From positions 1 to 15,300 of the forward strand of contig DAOVHJ010000017.1 in the NCBI GenBank assembly GCA_030671945.1: a stretch of 15,300 bases of DNA, given 5' to 3'. Each line of letters begins with the position of its first letter. Positions within the stretch are counted from its first letter, which is position 1. The notes under the pieces were generated by a model. The model was given only the letters and a program-made list of their open reading frames with translations, was not told where the DNA came from and did no database searches. This stretch comes from Candidatus Heimdallarchaeota archaeon. GTDB taxonomy: Archaea; Asgardarchaeota; Heimdallarchaeia; JABLTI01. The position numbers and the translations under genes are program-made. Below are positions 1-6,840 of the stretch, in pieces.

Positions 1-112
1 AAATTTCACAACTTTATCAAAACATTACTCCTTTATCTCTAAAAGAGACTATATCCCATTAACTACCAACGATTTCATGTCTATATTTAGTAAGGAGGGT
101 GAGAGAAAGTGA
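1..112 (+). CDS. 3' end of an upstream gene (partial), possibly another ECF ATPase
   Basis: The frame starting at base 2 is open for 36 codons and ends in a TGA at 110-112. That stop overlaps the GTG start of the next gene by four bases (GTGA), a typical sign of translational coupling in an operon. The translated tail is charged and ends with IPLTTNDFMSIFSKEGERK. It loosely resembles the tail of the following EcfA (a Pro, a Ser/Thr-rich stretch, an acidic-aromatic segment, then a Lys/Glu end). A second EcfA-type ATPase upstream would therefore make sense, since many ECF modules use two. That identity is only an inference: no ABC motif lies in the visible part. It could equally be an S component or an unrelated gene, and 36 open codons can occur by chance. 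Confidence 0.45.
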   Translation, partial: NFTTLSKHYSFISKRDYIPLTTNDFMSIFSKEGERK

Positions 113-939
113 TCGAGTTTAAAGATGTTTCATTTAGTTATGACAAGAAAGGAATTACCGTTCTAAACAATCTCACTTTCAAAATTGAAAAGGGTGAGTT
201 CGTAGCTATCGTTGGTAAAAATGGAGCTGGAAAAACAACCCTTCTAAAACACATTAATGGTCTATTAAGACCGACAATTGGTCAAGTTAAAATTGAAGAT
301 GAAGACATTGTCAAGAAGCCACTTTCTGAGATGGCTATGACAGTTGGTCTTGCTTTTCAAAATCCAAATCACCAATTATTTGCTGAAACAGTACTAAAAG
401 AACTTGAATTTGGTCCTAAGAATCTGGGTTCTGATCCCGAGGAAATCGAAGGGAAAATACAGGAAATTGCAGAGCATTTTGGAATAACCCATTTACTCAA
501 GAGAAATCCCCTTGAATTATCTGGTGGTGAAAGAAGACTTGTCTCCATTGCTTCAGTTTTAACAATGAATCAAAGTATATTAGTCTTAGATGAACCTACC
601 TTTGGTCAGGATTATCGTCAGAAGAAGAGATTGGGAAATTTTCTTAAAGGCCTTTCAGAAAAAGGAATTACTATTATTGTTGTGTCTCATGATATCAATT
701 TCATATATGATTTTGCTCAGAGAATTATTGTTGTATCTCATGGAGAGATCATTAAGGATGAAAGTACTTTCGATGTATTAAGTGATGAAACTCTTCTTGA
801 GAAATCTGATTTAGCGCAACCTGTTTTGTTGAATTTAGCTACTAATCTAAGAAAGCGGTTCGATGATTTCCCTGTAAGTTACAATTCTGAGGAGTTTGTT
901 GAAAATCTAAAGCAAATTCTGCAAAAAGGAGAAAAGTGA
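109..939 (+). CDS. ecfA: ECF transporter ATP-binding protein (EcfA/CbiO type)
   Basis: This is the ATPase subunit of an energy-coupling-factor importer. It hydrolyses ATP at the inner face of the membrane to drive uptake of a vitamin or metal through EcfT and an exchangeable S component. All ABC motifs are present: Walker A GKNGAGKTT at residues 36-44, Q-loop FQNP with Gln84, signature LSGGE at 137-141, Walker B ILVLDEP with Glu162, and H-loop His194. The FQNPxxQxF segment is characteristic of the CbiO/EcfA family. Length (276 aa) is normal. The start is GTG, chosen because an AAGGAGGGTGA Shine-Dalgarno element lies at 92-102 just upstream. The gene for EcfT follows after 10 bases, so the two are almost certainly co-transcribed. 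The transported substrate cannot be read from this subunit. Confidence 0.93.
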   Translation: MIEFKDVSFSYDKKGITVLNNLTFKIEKGEFVAIVGKNGAGKTTLLKHINGLLRPTIGQVKIEDEDIVKKPLSEMAMTVGLAFQNPNHQLFAETVLKELEFGPKNLGSDPEEIEGKIQEIAEHFGITHLLKRNPLELSGGERRLVSIASVLTMNQSILVLDEPTFGQDYRQKKRLGNFLKGLSEKGITIIVVSHDINFIYDFAQRIIVVSHGEIIKDESTFDVLSDETLLEKSDLAQPVLLNLATNLRKRFDDFPVSYNSEEFVENLKQILQKGEK

Positions 940-949
940 GGGTAAAACG

Positions 950-1792
950 ATGAGTATGAAATTACTAGAGTATTTCAATTATGATTTACAGAAATCACTT
1001 CTACATCATCTGGATCCTCGAGGAAAGATGCTTTTCATTATCGTTGTAACCTGTTTTACAATTTTATTCCGAGAATTGGTTCCTTTACTTATTTTACTTG
1101 GTATTGTAATTCCTTTAGTGCTCATGGGTAATTTTATGAGAAAATGGTTGAAGACTCTTCTACTTCTTCTCCCACTTTTGATAATCATCATACTAGTTGA
1201 TGCTTTAGTTATAAATACAGAGTATCCAACTACTTTTGCCTTTGCCATTGCTTTGAGGTTAATAGTACTAACCGCTATTTTTGGATTATATTTCCAAACT
1301 GTTTCGCCTGATGACCTTTCCCAGATGCTGAGGAAATTTGGATTACCATATGCTTTTGCATGGGCAGTCAGTACTGCTTACAGATTTATACCAACTTTAG
1401 CTAAGGAAACAGAAATTATCTTTGCTGCCCAGAAATCACGTGGTTTACAAATAGATAGAGGAAACATATTCAAAAGAGTCAGGAAAATGCTTCCCTTACT
1501 TATTCCTATTTTCGCTTCTGCAATGAGACGTTCTTGGCAATTAGCGGAAGCAATAGAATCTCGAGGTTGGAATGCAATAAAGAAGCGAACTTATTTGTAT
1601 TCTTTGAAATTGAAGTGGTGGGATTATCTGTTAATCATATTCTCCCTTGCGTTGTTTGCTTTATTCCTCTTGCAAGCTATCAAACAATACCCATATCCTA
1701 CTTGGGTTACATGGCACATTCCCGAAAAGTATGAGCTTAAAAGACTCTTAGGGATAGCTTGGAGTTGGTTTAAGGGTCTATTTCAGAAGTGA
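950..1792 (+). CDS. ecfT: ECF transporter transmembrane coupling protein EcfT (first copy)
   Basis: EcfT is the integral membrane scaffold that couples the EcfA ATPases to the S component. The protein has the LDPRGKML start motif near residues 21-28 and hydrophobic segments at about 28-60, 67-90, 97-116, 182-192 and 225-245. It carries both coupling-helix Arg-Gly motifs that dock into the ATPases: A160-Q-K-S-R-G165 and A201-I-E-S-R-G206. Length of 280 aa fits the family. The ATG is preceded by a GTGAGG Shine-Dalgarno element that overlaps the stop codon of ecfA, indicating translational coupling. No S component is visible next to this pair inside the window, so it may lie upstream of base 1, or the module may be a shared (group II) one. 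A second, divergent EcfT is encoded at 10370-11239. Confidence 0.92.
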   Translation: MSMKLLEYFNYDLQKSLLHHLDPRGKMLFIIVVTCFTILFRELVPLLILLGIVIPLVLMGNFMRKWLKTLLLLLPLLIIIILVDALVINTEYPTTFAFAIALRLIVLTAIFGLYFQTVSPDDLSQMLRKFGLPYAFAWAVSTAYRFIPTLAKETEIIFAAQKSRGLQIDRGNIFKRVRKMLPLLIPIFASAMRRSWQLAEAIESRGWNAIKKRTYLYSLKLKWWDYLLIIFSLALFALFLLQAIKQYPYPTWVTWHIPEKYELKRLLGIAWSWFKGLFQK

Positions 1793-1803
1793 AGCTTCTG
1801 GAG
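1781..1803 (+). terminator. Hairpin over the ecfT stop codon
   Basis: CAGAAG (1784-1789) pairs with CTTCTG (1795-1800). With flanking U-A and G-U pairs the stem reaches about 10 bp with a three-base GAA loop. The TGA stop (1790-1792) sits at the tip. No long T tract follows, so it could be a processing or stability element rather than an intrinsic terminator. A looser 7-bp inverted repeat, AACTCTA (1805-1811) with TAGAGTT (1835-1841), follows downstream. Confidence 0.4.
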
Positions 1804-1877
1804 TAACTCTAAATAATCAAAACTACTAAATAACTAGAGTTTTCAATATTCTATGGATTAAAAAGGTGAATATTTAG

Positions 1878-2798
1878 TTGTCACAATTAACAGATGAAGA
1901 GCTTGAGAAGTATCGAGAAGCTGGGAAAATTACAGTAGAAGTTATGCGAAAAGCTAAGAAAATGGTTTCTAAAGGTAGAAAACTCCTCATTATCTGCGAA
2001 GCTTTAGAAAAGGAAATAATTCGTTTAGGGGCCAAACCGGCTTTTCCTGTCAATATTTCTATAAATCAAATTGCAGCTCATTATACTTCTCCAATTGATG
2101 ATGAATTAAAAATTCCTGAACGAGCTATTGTAAAAATTGATTTAGGAGCTCATATCGATGGTTATATCTCTGATCATGCGAAGACGTTTCTTGTTGGTGG
2201 TACAAAAACTTATCAGAAATTAAAGAAAACTGCTGAACTAGCTCTTCAAAATGCCGTTGATTTTATTAAACCGGGTGTACGACCTAGTGATATTGGTGAA
2301 GTTATAGAGAATACCATAAGAAACGAAGATTTAGTTCCAATAACTGATCTTACTGGACATGTCATCGAAAGATGGAAGCTTCATACCGGCACAAGTATAC
2401 CAAATTATAAACCAAAATTGGATATTTTTGGCTCGAAATTAAAACAGGGTCAAGTTTTAGCTATTGAACCATTCGTGACAACAAAAGAAGGAACTGAAAA
2501 AATCTATGATGAATCCTATAGTTTCATCTTTTCACAAATTGGAAAGAAAGCAAAATCAGAAGATGGTAAGATTTTGTTAAAAGAAATTGAACAATATAAT
2601 AAATTACCATTTGCTTTAAGGTGGTTAGAAGGTTTATTCCCTCAGACTAGACTTTTTGAAACATTAAAGGAACTTATTTCATTCAAAACACTGAATCGAT
2701 ATCCTATGCTTGTAAGTAAAAGCCAAACTCCTATTGCTCAAGCAGAGCACACTATCATTATTACCAAGAATGGGAATGAAGTGATAACAAAACTCTAA
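1878..2798 (+). CDS. map: Methionine aminopeptidase, type II (archaeal/eukaryotic class)
   Basis: This enzyme removes the initiator methionine from nascent proteins in the cytosol, using two divalent metal ions. The metal and active-site residues can be placed by comparison with human MetAP2: His68 (AAHYT), Asp88 (KIDLGAH), Asp99 (ISDHAKT), His161 (GHVIERWKLHTG), Glu197 (AIEPF) and Glu290 (AQAEHTI). The helical insertion between Glu197 and Glu290 (about residues 225-280) is what separates type II from type I enzymes. There is no N-terminal extension, as usual in archaea, and 306 aa is typical. The start is TTG at 1878, with an AAGGTGA Shine-Dalgarno element at 1863-1869. It sits 85 bases after ecfT and probably has its own or a read-through promoter. 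All catalytic residues are present, so it is predicted to be active. Confidence 0.96.
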   Translation: MSQLTDEELEKYREAGKITVEVMRKAKKMVSKGRKLLIICEALEKEIIRLGAKPAFPVNISINQIAAHYTSPIDDELKIPERAIVKIDLGAHIDGYISDHAKTFLVGGTKTYQKLKKTAELALQNAVDFIKPGVRPSDIGEVIENTIRNEDLVPITDLTGHVIERWKLHTGTSIPNYKPKLDIFGSKLKQGQVLAIEPFVTTKEGTEKIYDESYSFIFSQIGKKAKSEDGKILLKEIEQYNKLPFALRWLEGLFPQTRLFETLKELISFKTLNRYPMLVSKSQTPIAQAEHTIIITKNGNEVITKL

Positions 2799-2883
2799 AT
2801 GTTTTTCTTTTAGCTTACTCGTTGTACAAATAAAAACCTACAAAAGGAACATTGAACATGAATCTTTCAGAGGTTAGTATCTA
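2799..2883 (+). promoter_or_regulatory. Intergenic region: T-rich map transcript end and likely promoter of the GTPase gene
   Basis: Immediately after map there is a T-rich stretch (2801-2812) preceded by a weak 5-bp stem AAAAC/GTTTT that encloses the stop codon, a plausible archaeal transcript end. An A/T-rich box CAAATAAAAACC (about 2828-2839) could be the TATA element for the GTPase gene. An AGAGGT Shine-Dalgarno element lies at 2869-2874. The assignment of the boxes is by eye only. Confidence 0.3.
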
Positions 2884-3699
2884 ATGTCAAAAATGTTTCA
2901 AAGAAAAATTGTCTTACTTGGAGATCCAGGAGTTGGTAAGACAAGTTTGGTACAAAGATACATTTTTGATTCTTTTAAGAAAGACTACATGACAACGCTT
3001 GGTCTTAATTTCTATGTAAGAACATTCGAATATCCTGGAACCAAAGTTAAGCTAATGATTTGGGACATAGCTGGGCAACAAAGCAGAAGAAAAATCGGTT
3101 TGAGATATTTACAAGGAGCTTCAGGAGCTATCCTTGCATATGATTTAACCAAAGAAGAAACTTTTAACAACTTGCCTGGTTGGTATGATGATTTAAAAGA
3201 AGCAAATGGTAAAGATGTTCCAGTTATTGTTGTTGGCACAAAACTAGATTTAGCGAAATCAAATAAACTACCATTAGCCTATAATGTTAAAAAGCTGGGT
3301 GATACACCTGCTGCCAAAGCTAATTTAATTTTCACAAGTGCAAAAACTGATACAAATGTAGATGCTGCCTTCAATTTAATCATCCAAGAAATTGTTAGTG
3401 GTTTAATACCCACACCAGATATTTCTCCAAAAATTCTAGAAGAAATAGCTACAAAGATTTTATTTTTTATTAAGAAAGGTGATGCCTGGTCGAAAGTAGC
3501 ATTAAATCATATTGAGAAAGTTGGCAAGAAATATGCTTTAGAAGTTGAAATGATAGATGCTGAAAAAGATCCAAATATTGCTGAAGCCTATGGGATAACT
3601 GCTTTGCCCACCATTCTTGTTGCTGGACGCCAGTTGGTAGGCATAATACAAATTGCTCATCTCGAGAGTATTATGCACCAAATTATAGAAGATAAGTGA
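2884..3699 (+). CDS. Rab/Ras-like small GTPase fused to a thioredoxin-like domain lacking CxxC
   Basis: Residues 1-172 form a complete Ras-superfamily G domain, most like Rab. It has P-loop GDPGVGKTS (13-21), switch I YMTTLG with the Mg-binding Thr38, WDIAGQQ with the catalytic Gln65, base-recognition TKLD (119-122) and TSAK (151-154). After a short Pro-rich linker (about 175-182), residues 183-271 fit a thioredoxin/glutaredoxin fold: a beta strand KILFFI (191-196), a helix, VEMIDAEKDPNIAEAYGI, and the signature cis-proline loop ALPTILVAG with Pro242. The redox CxxC is replaced by D200-A-W-S203, and the whole protein has no cysteine. The extra domain is therefore likely a binding module rather than an oxidoreductase. 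There is also no C-terminal prenylation motif. A typical small GTPase is 160-200 aa, so the extra 90 residues are real. The gene converges on the helical-protein gene with two bases between stops. Confidence 0.88.
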   Translation: MSKMFQRKIVLLGDPGVGKTSLVQRYIFDSFKKDYMTTLGLNFYVRTFEYPGTKVKLMIWDIAGQQSRRKIGLRYLQGASGAILAYDLTKEETFNNLPGWYDDLKEANGKDVPVIVVGTKLDLAKSNKLPLAYNVKKLGDTPAAKANLIFTSAKTDTNVDAAFNLIIQEIVSGLIPTPDISPKILEEIATKILFFIKKGDAWSKVALNHIEKVGKKYALEVEMIDAEKDPNIAEAYGITALPTILVAGRQLVGIIQIAHLESIMHQIIEDK

Positions 3700-3701
3700 G
3701 A

Positions 3702-4478
3702 TTATTTGTATTTTTTCTGTATTTTCCCATCGGGACTGTATCCTTCTCTCATTCTATGACCTGCAATATATTGAAAAATTTTCCCTTGACAAGTTGTTAG
3801 TTTTTGTTGGATTTCGAATTCATTTGTGAAGTTAATAAATTCATCAATTCTTGTGGCTAAATCCTCTAATTCATTTCTTGATAAACGATTTCCTGCACTA
3901 TTAATACATTGTACAAGCCCATCTGAAACTTGGGTAAGTATTTCCTTCCCTGGAAAGAAAGTAACAAGTCCAACGATTTCCCATAAAATGTTGTAGGCGA
4001 TATCCTTATTTTCTTTTTCAGAGAAATATTCAGCAACTTGTGATAAAGCCATAGCATAATTAAACTGAACGAATGGATTGGTTTGATGTTTTCTCGCAAA
4101 ATTACCAAGTTTAGTTAGTGTTTTATGAACATCTTTGTCCATTTCATTCATAATATAGTGATAGATTAACGCACCAATTGCTTCACCGTAAAATTCTTGT
4201 AGATCCTCTGACTGTGACTGTGTTTTTAGAATTGCTTCAATTTTATGAATCATCTGTTCACAATCTCTGAATTTCTTTGCAACGCCAAATGGTTCCAAGG
4301 CATGTCTATAAGCTTCTGCTAATAACAACTGAATTTCAGCATCCCCTCTATGATGCTTCACTTCTTTTTCAAAATCAGCTAGAGTTTTTACAACTGATCT
4401 GAGATTTCCAGTTTTTCCGTTAGAAATGATAACGTTAATCAAAGCTTTGAGGTTACTCGTTGAAGGCTTTGGTGTCAT
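3702..4478 (-). CDS. Uncharacterised all-helical (TPR-like) protein
   Basis: I do not recognise a named family. The 258-aa protein is almost entirely helix-forming, with an alternating hydrophobic pattern and pairs of helices (for example around residues 46-80, 94-120, 122-150 and 160-195) reminiscent of TPR or other alpha-solenoid repeats. There is no signal peptide, membrane segment or catalytic motif. The C-terminus is basic (KIQKKYK). The ATG at 4478 is supported by a GGAG element on the minus strand about 12 bases upstream. The gene lies between two small GTPase genes: tail to tail with the GTPase-thioredoxin gene and 143 bases downstream, on the same strand, of the second GTPase. A role as a GTPase effector or regulator is a guess from position only. 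Confidence 0.75.
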   Translation of the reverse strand: MTPKPSTSNLKALINVIISNGKTGNLRSVVKTLADFEKEVKHHRGDAEIQLLLAEAYRHALEPFGVAKKFRDCEQMIHKIEAILKTQSQSEDLQEFYGEAIGALIYHYIMNEMDKDVHKTLTKLGNFARKHQTNPFVQFNYAMALSQVAEYFSEKENKDIAYNILWEIVGLVTFFPGKEILTQVSDGLVQCINSAGNRLSRNELEDLATRIDEFINFTNEFEIQQKLTTCQGKIFQYIAGHRMREGYSPDGKIQKKYK

Positions 4479-4621
4479 TGTTTCTCAAATCTCCGGATCT
4501 ACTTCTCATATTTTTTAATTACCCATCTATTCATAATTAACTAGTTTGCGTTAATAAAGATAGAGGTGATTCATATAGGACCTTGCTCTATATAATTTGG
4601 ATTTGTATCTTAAATAATTAA
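4479..4621 (-). promoter_or_regulatory. Intergenic region with candidate promoter and inverted repeats
   Basis: Read on the minus strand, an AATTAAAAAATATG stretch (about 4507-4520) could be a TATA element for the helical-protein gene. A 6-bp inverted repeat, ATTAAC (4536-4541) and GTTAAT (4550-4555), with a perfect AACTAGTT (4539-4546) overlapping its left arm, lies further upstream and could be a regulator site. A second weak stem, ATATAG (4573-4578) with CTATAT (4588-4593), lies nearer the upstream GTPase gene. Confidence 0.25.
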
Positions 4622-4628
4622 TTATTTA
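4611..4628 (-). terminator. Perfect 18-bp AT palindrome over the stop codon of the second GTPase gene
   Basis: TAAATAATTAATTATTTA is a perfect 18-bp self-complementary sequence that contains the TAA stop of the minus-strand GTPase gene (4622-4624). As RNA it can form a stem of about seven A-U pairs. It probably marks the transcript end, but an all-AT palindrome is thermodynamically weak. Confidence 0.35.
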
Positions 4629-5182
4629 GGTATAGTTGTGTCTTGTTTTGGGTCGTTTAGCTTCTTTTCGATAGTAGTGTCAATGATAACATTTGCAATT
4701 GCTTGAAAAACATCATCTACACCATCACCTGTAGCTGAAGAGGTTTCAAGATATGTCTCGAAGTTATATTTTTCATTTAGTTCATCAAAGGAATCCAATT
4801 CAAAAGTTATTCCTTGTGCCAAATCCTTTTTTCCACCAACTAAAATTAGTTTAGTATTACTAGAATTTAAAGCTAGATCAGCCCATTCAGGAATACTATT
4901 CAAAGTATTTATTCTAGTTAAATCAAACATGATTACTGTAACAGTAGCACCTTTGAAATACTTGTCAAAGATTCCCATCTGTTTGAATTGCTCTTGCCCT
5001 CCCAAGTCCCATATTTGAACTAAAACAGAATGCTCTCCTGATTCTATTTCATGAGTGTGAAATGCCGCACCTATAGTTAGCTTTGTAGAATCAATAAAGC
5101 TATTAGTAATGTAGCGATGGATTAGTGTTGTCTTACCAACTCCTCCATCTCCTGCTAATACTACCTTTGCTAATAGTCTCAC
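4622..5182 (-). CDS. Ras-superfamily small GTPase (Rab-like) with divergent G4 motif
   Basis: The 186-aa protein is a single G domain. It has P-loop GDGGVGKTT (11-19), switch I KLTIGAAF with Thr36, WDLGGQE with catalytic Gln63, a G4 box and TSSA (147-150). The WDLGGQ form is more Arf-like, while the overall spacing is Rab/Ras-like. The G4 box reads G117-K-K-D120, so the usual Asn/Thr that contacts the guanine is a glycine; the Asp that gives guanine specificity is kept. There is no C-terminal cysteine for lipidation and the tail is polar, so any membrane contact must be indirect. The start is GTG at 5182, fixed by AGGTGG on the minus strand six bases upstream. A minus-strand TTTTTTATAAG box at about 5256-5268 could be its TATA element. 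The gene is divergent from the small-protein gene at 5371. Confidence 0.92.
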   Translation of the reverse strand: MRLLAKVVLAGDGGVGKTTLIHRYITNSFIDSTKLTIGAAFHTHEIESGEHSVLVQIWDLGGQEQFKQMGIFDKYFKGATVTVIMFDLTRINTLNSIPEWADLALNSSNTKLILVGGKKDLAQGITFELDSFDELNEKYNFETYLETSSATGDGVDDVFQAIANVIIDTTIEKKLNDPKQDTTIPK

Positions 5183-5370
5183 TGCTTTCCACCTATTAAT
5201 ATTTCAGACTGTCATTTTTGACCTTTAGTCTTCTCTTTGCTTCGTAGTTTATTCTTCTTATAAAAAAACTTGTTGATTTTAGCAAAACCGATAAAAAATC
5301 ATCGGAATTTACTTTTTTTTTATATTACGGGTGTTTTAATAGAGACTTGCTATAATTCTCTTTGATAACT
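5183..5370. promoter_or_regulatory. Divergent promoter region between GTPase and small-protein genes
   Basis: This 188-base AT-rich region serves two divergent genes. For the plus gene, TTTTAATA (5334-5341) lies about 30-37 bases before the ATG at 5371, and no Shine-Dalgarno sequence is visible, so that mRNA may be leaderless or nearly so. For the minus gene, CTTATAAAAAAAC (about 5257-5269) reads as a TATA box on the other strand. Between them, CCGAT (5288-5292) and ATCGG (5301-5305) form a 5-bp hairpin followed by nine Ts (5313-5321). Confidence 0.4.
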
Positions 5371-5628
5371 ATGTCTAAACACCAAGAGGCAAAGAAAATT
5401 CAGCAAAGAAGTGAAGTTTCTACGAAGGAAATTCAAGAGCATTTACACGAGAACTCAGCTGAAGTTAATGATTTGATAAATTCGCCAGATTTTAAAGAAT
5501 TTGTTCAAACAATAAGTACTACTATTGATGACGATACAACATTTAATGAAATGTTTTCTTCTCGAATTATTCTACAAAAAGCATTAGCTTTTTTGAAGAA
5601 GCTAGAGAATGAATCCAAACAAAAATGA
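5371..5628 (+). CDS. Small uncharacterised helical protein (85 aa)
   Basis: Not recognised. The protein is short, polar and predicted helical, with a basic, Gln-rich start, a central acidic and Thr-rich part (TIDDDTTFNEMF) and an amphipathic C-terminal helix (LQKALAFLKKLENESKQK). It has no cysteine, signal or membrane segment. I prefer the ATG at 5371 over the in-frame TTG at 5362. Neither has a Shine-Dalgarno site, and the spacing from the TTTTAATA box suits a leaderless start at 5371. The zinc-ribbon membrane protein gene follows after 41 bases on the same strand, so the two may share a transcript, although a hairpin overlaps this gene's stop codon. Confidence 0.65.
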   Translation: MSKHQEAKKIQQRSEVSTKEIQEHLHENSAEVNDLINSPDFKEFVQTISTTIDDDTTFNEMFSSRIILQKALAFLKKLENESKQK

Positions 5629-5647
5629 TCTGAAAAGATTTTCTTCT
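5625..5647 (+). terminator. Hairpin with GAAA loop at the stop codon of the small-protein gene
   Basis: GATCT (5627-5631) pairs with AGATT (5636-5640) around a GAAA tetraloop, and a pyrimidine-rich TTCTTCT follows. The stop codon TGA (5626-5628) enters the stem. The stem is short, so it may only partly terminate and allow read-through into the next gene. Confidence 0.35.
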
Positions 5648-5669
5648 ACAAATTTCTTGGTGCATAATT

Positions 5670-6791
5670 ATGACATTTGATTCCTTACAAAAAACACGCT
5701 CACAGAGTAAAGAAACGATAGACCAAAGCTTTTTTGTTAAGAAGTGTTTAACAAATAATGAACTTGATTTGATTACTAATGAATTGGAATCTGAAATCGT
5801 TCGTTGCGAACAATGTAATTTTCCATTGAGATCTGGAAATAATACCGAAGATAGATCAGAAGAAGATTCAAAGGAATTGTCTAATTTATCTGAAAGACTG
5901 ACAAGAAAGGGAACATACGAAGTTTGTAAGATTTGTTGGCGAGAAAATATCTTCAATTATATTTTAATTGGAAGTTATGTTGTTTTTGGGCTTTTATTTA
6001 TTGTTTGTATAATCGGAGTAGTATATGATAAACTCTCAATAAATATTTGTCTAATTATAGGTTGTCTTGAAATAATTTTCCTATTATTTTTTGGTCGATT
6101 TTTAGAAGATGCTGTTTTCTTTGGTTTGACAAAACGAGAGAAACTACTTGCTGCATTGTATCGATATTCATTGACTGCGGAAATGCAAGCATTTGATATC
6201 GTGTTAAAATATTTTGGAAAAAACATAAGTGTTGACTCTGAACTAATACGCGGATTATTACAAGTAACTATTTTTCAACCAACAAATTTGCCTACAAATT
6301 GGTTTATTGATATTAGTCATAGAATAGATACTAATCCAAAAGAATTCATAGAATTACTTGTTGCTGAGATTGATGAACCAAATGAAGATAAATACATTCG
6401 AGAAGTAATTGATCAAGCACCGCCCTCAGGTATTTCTCTTTTAGTTGAACTTTTTCTGATTACTGAAAATGAATATGGCACAAAATTACTACATGAGCGA
6501 ATTTCTAAGGAACTTTCCAAAGATTCTATTGATAATAAATTTTTGAATGAATTCTATATCTACAATCAAAAGTATCAGAAAGCATTAGAAAATATAGAAA
6601 AACAAGACACTTATTCACAAATTGAAAAGAGTTTAACAGAATATAAGGAACCCAAAGTACCAACAATGGATGTTATTGAAAGCAGTAGAAATATCGTTCA
6701 AAGAAGTCTCTTTCTACGCTATATCTTCAGGATTTTTCTTTACATATTTTTAGCTTTCATCCTTGGATTATTGTATCAGTTATTTGATTAG
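5670..6791 (+). CDS. Membrane protein with a zinc-ribbon-like CxxC pair and helical cytosolic part
   Basis: The family is not recognised. In order: a polar N-terminal region; a split zinc-binding motif with C46-x-x-C49 and C86-x-x-C89 separated by a 36-residue charged, Ser/Glu-rich loop; two transmembrane helices (about 95-118 and 124-144); a long mostly helical soluble region (about 150-340); and a third transmembrane helix at the C-terminus (about 349-372). With both zinc and helical parts on the same side of the two-helix hairpin, the soluble parts are probably cytosolic, and the last helix acts like a tail anchor. The ATG at 5670 has only a weak GGTG upstream. Small treble-clef or ribbon domains next to membrane helices are common in Asgard proteins of unknown function. 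A role as a membrane-bound adaptor or ubiquitin-type factor would be a guess. Confidence 0.75.
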   Translation: MTFDSLQKTRSQSKETIDQSFFVKKCLTNNELDLITNELESEIVRCEQCNFPLRSGNNTEDRSEEDSKELSNLSERLTRKGTYEVCKICWRENIFNYILIGSYVVFGLLFIVCIIGVVYDKLSINICLIIGCLEIIFLLFFGRFLEDAVFFGLTKREKLLAALYRYSLTAEMQAFDIVLKYFGKNISVDSELIRGLLQVTIFQPTNLPTNWFIDISHRIDTNPKEFIELLVAEIDEPNEDKYIREVIDQAPPSGISLLVELFLITENEYGTKLLHERISKELSKDSIDNKFLNEFYIYNQKYQKALENIEKQDTYSQIEKSLTEYKEPKVPTMDVIESSRNIVQRSLFLRYIFRIFLYIFLAFILGLLYQLFD

Positions 6792-6840
6792 TGAGGAAAA
6801 ACTCTATAATCTGAATTTTCTAATTCTTTTGTTGATAATA

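Noticed and set aside
2858..2884. Eight-codon open frame whose TAA overlaps the ATG of the GTPase-thioredoxin gene.
   Set aside because: It has no ribosome-binding site and no coding signal; a frame this short is expected by chance.
4573..4593. ATATAG/CTATAT inverted repeat considered as a terminator.
   Set aside because: It is only six AT-rich pairs with no T tract in the sense of the minus-strand gene, and the palindrome on that gene's stop codon is a better candidate.
5362..5370. TTG start of the small helical protein.
   Set aside because: It has no ribosome-binding site, and the ATG nine bases later fits the spacing from the TATA-like box better.
6763..6840. Longer amidohydrolase start at 6763 that would add a hydrophobic N-terminal segment.
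   Set aside because: It overlaps the membrane-protein gene, and the added residues are an out-of-frame reading of that gene's last helix plus spacer. The family begins right at the ATG at 6841.
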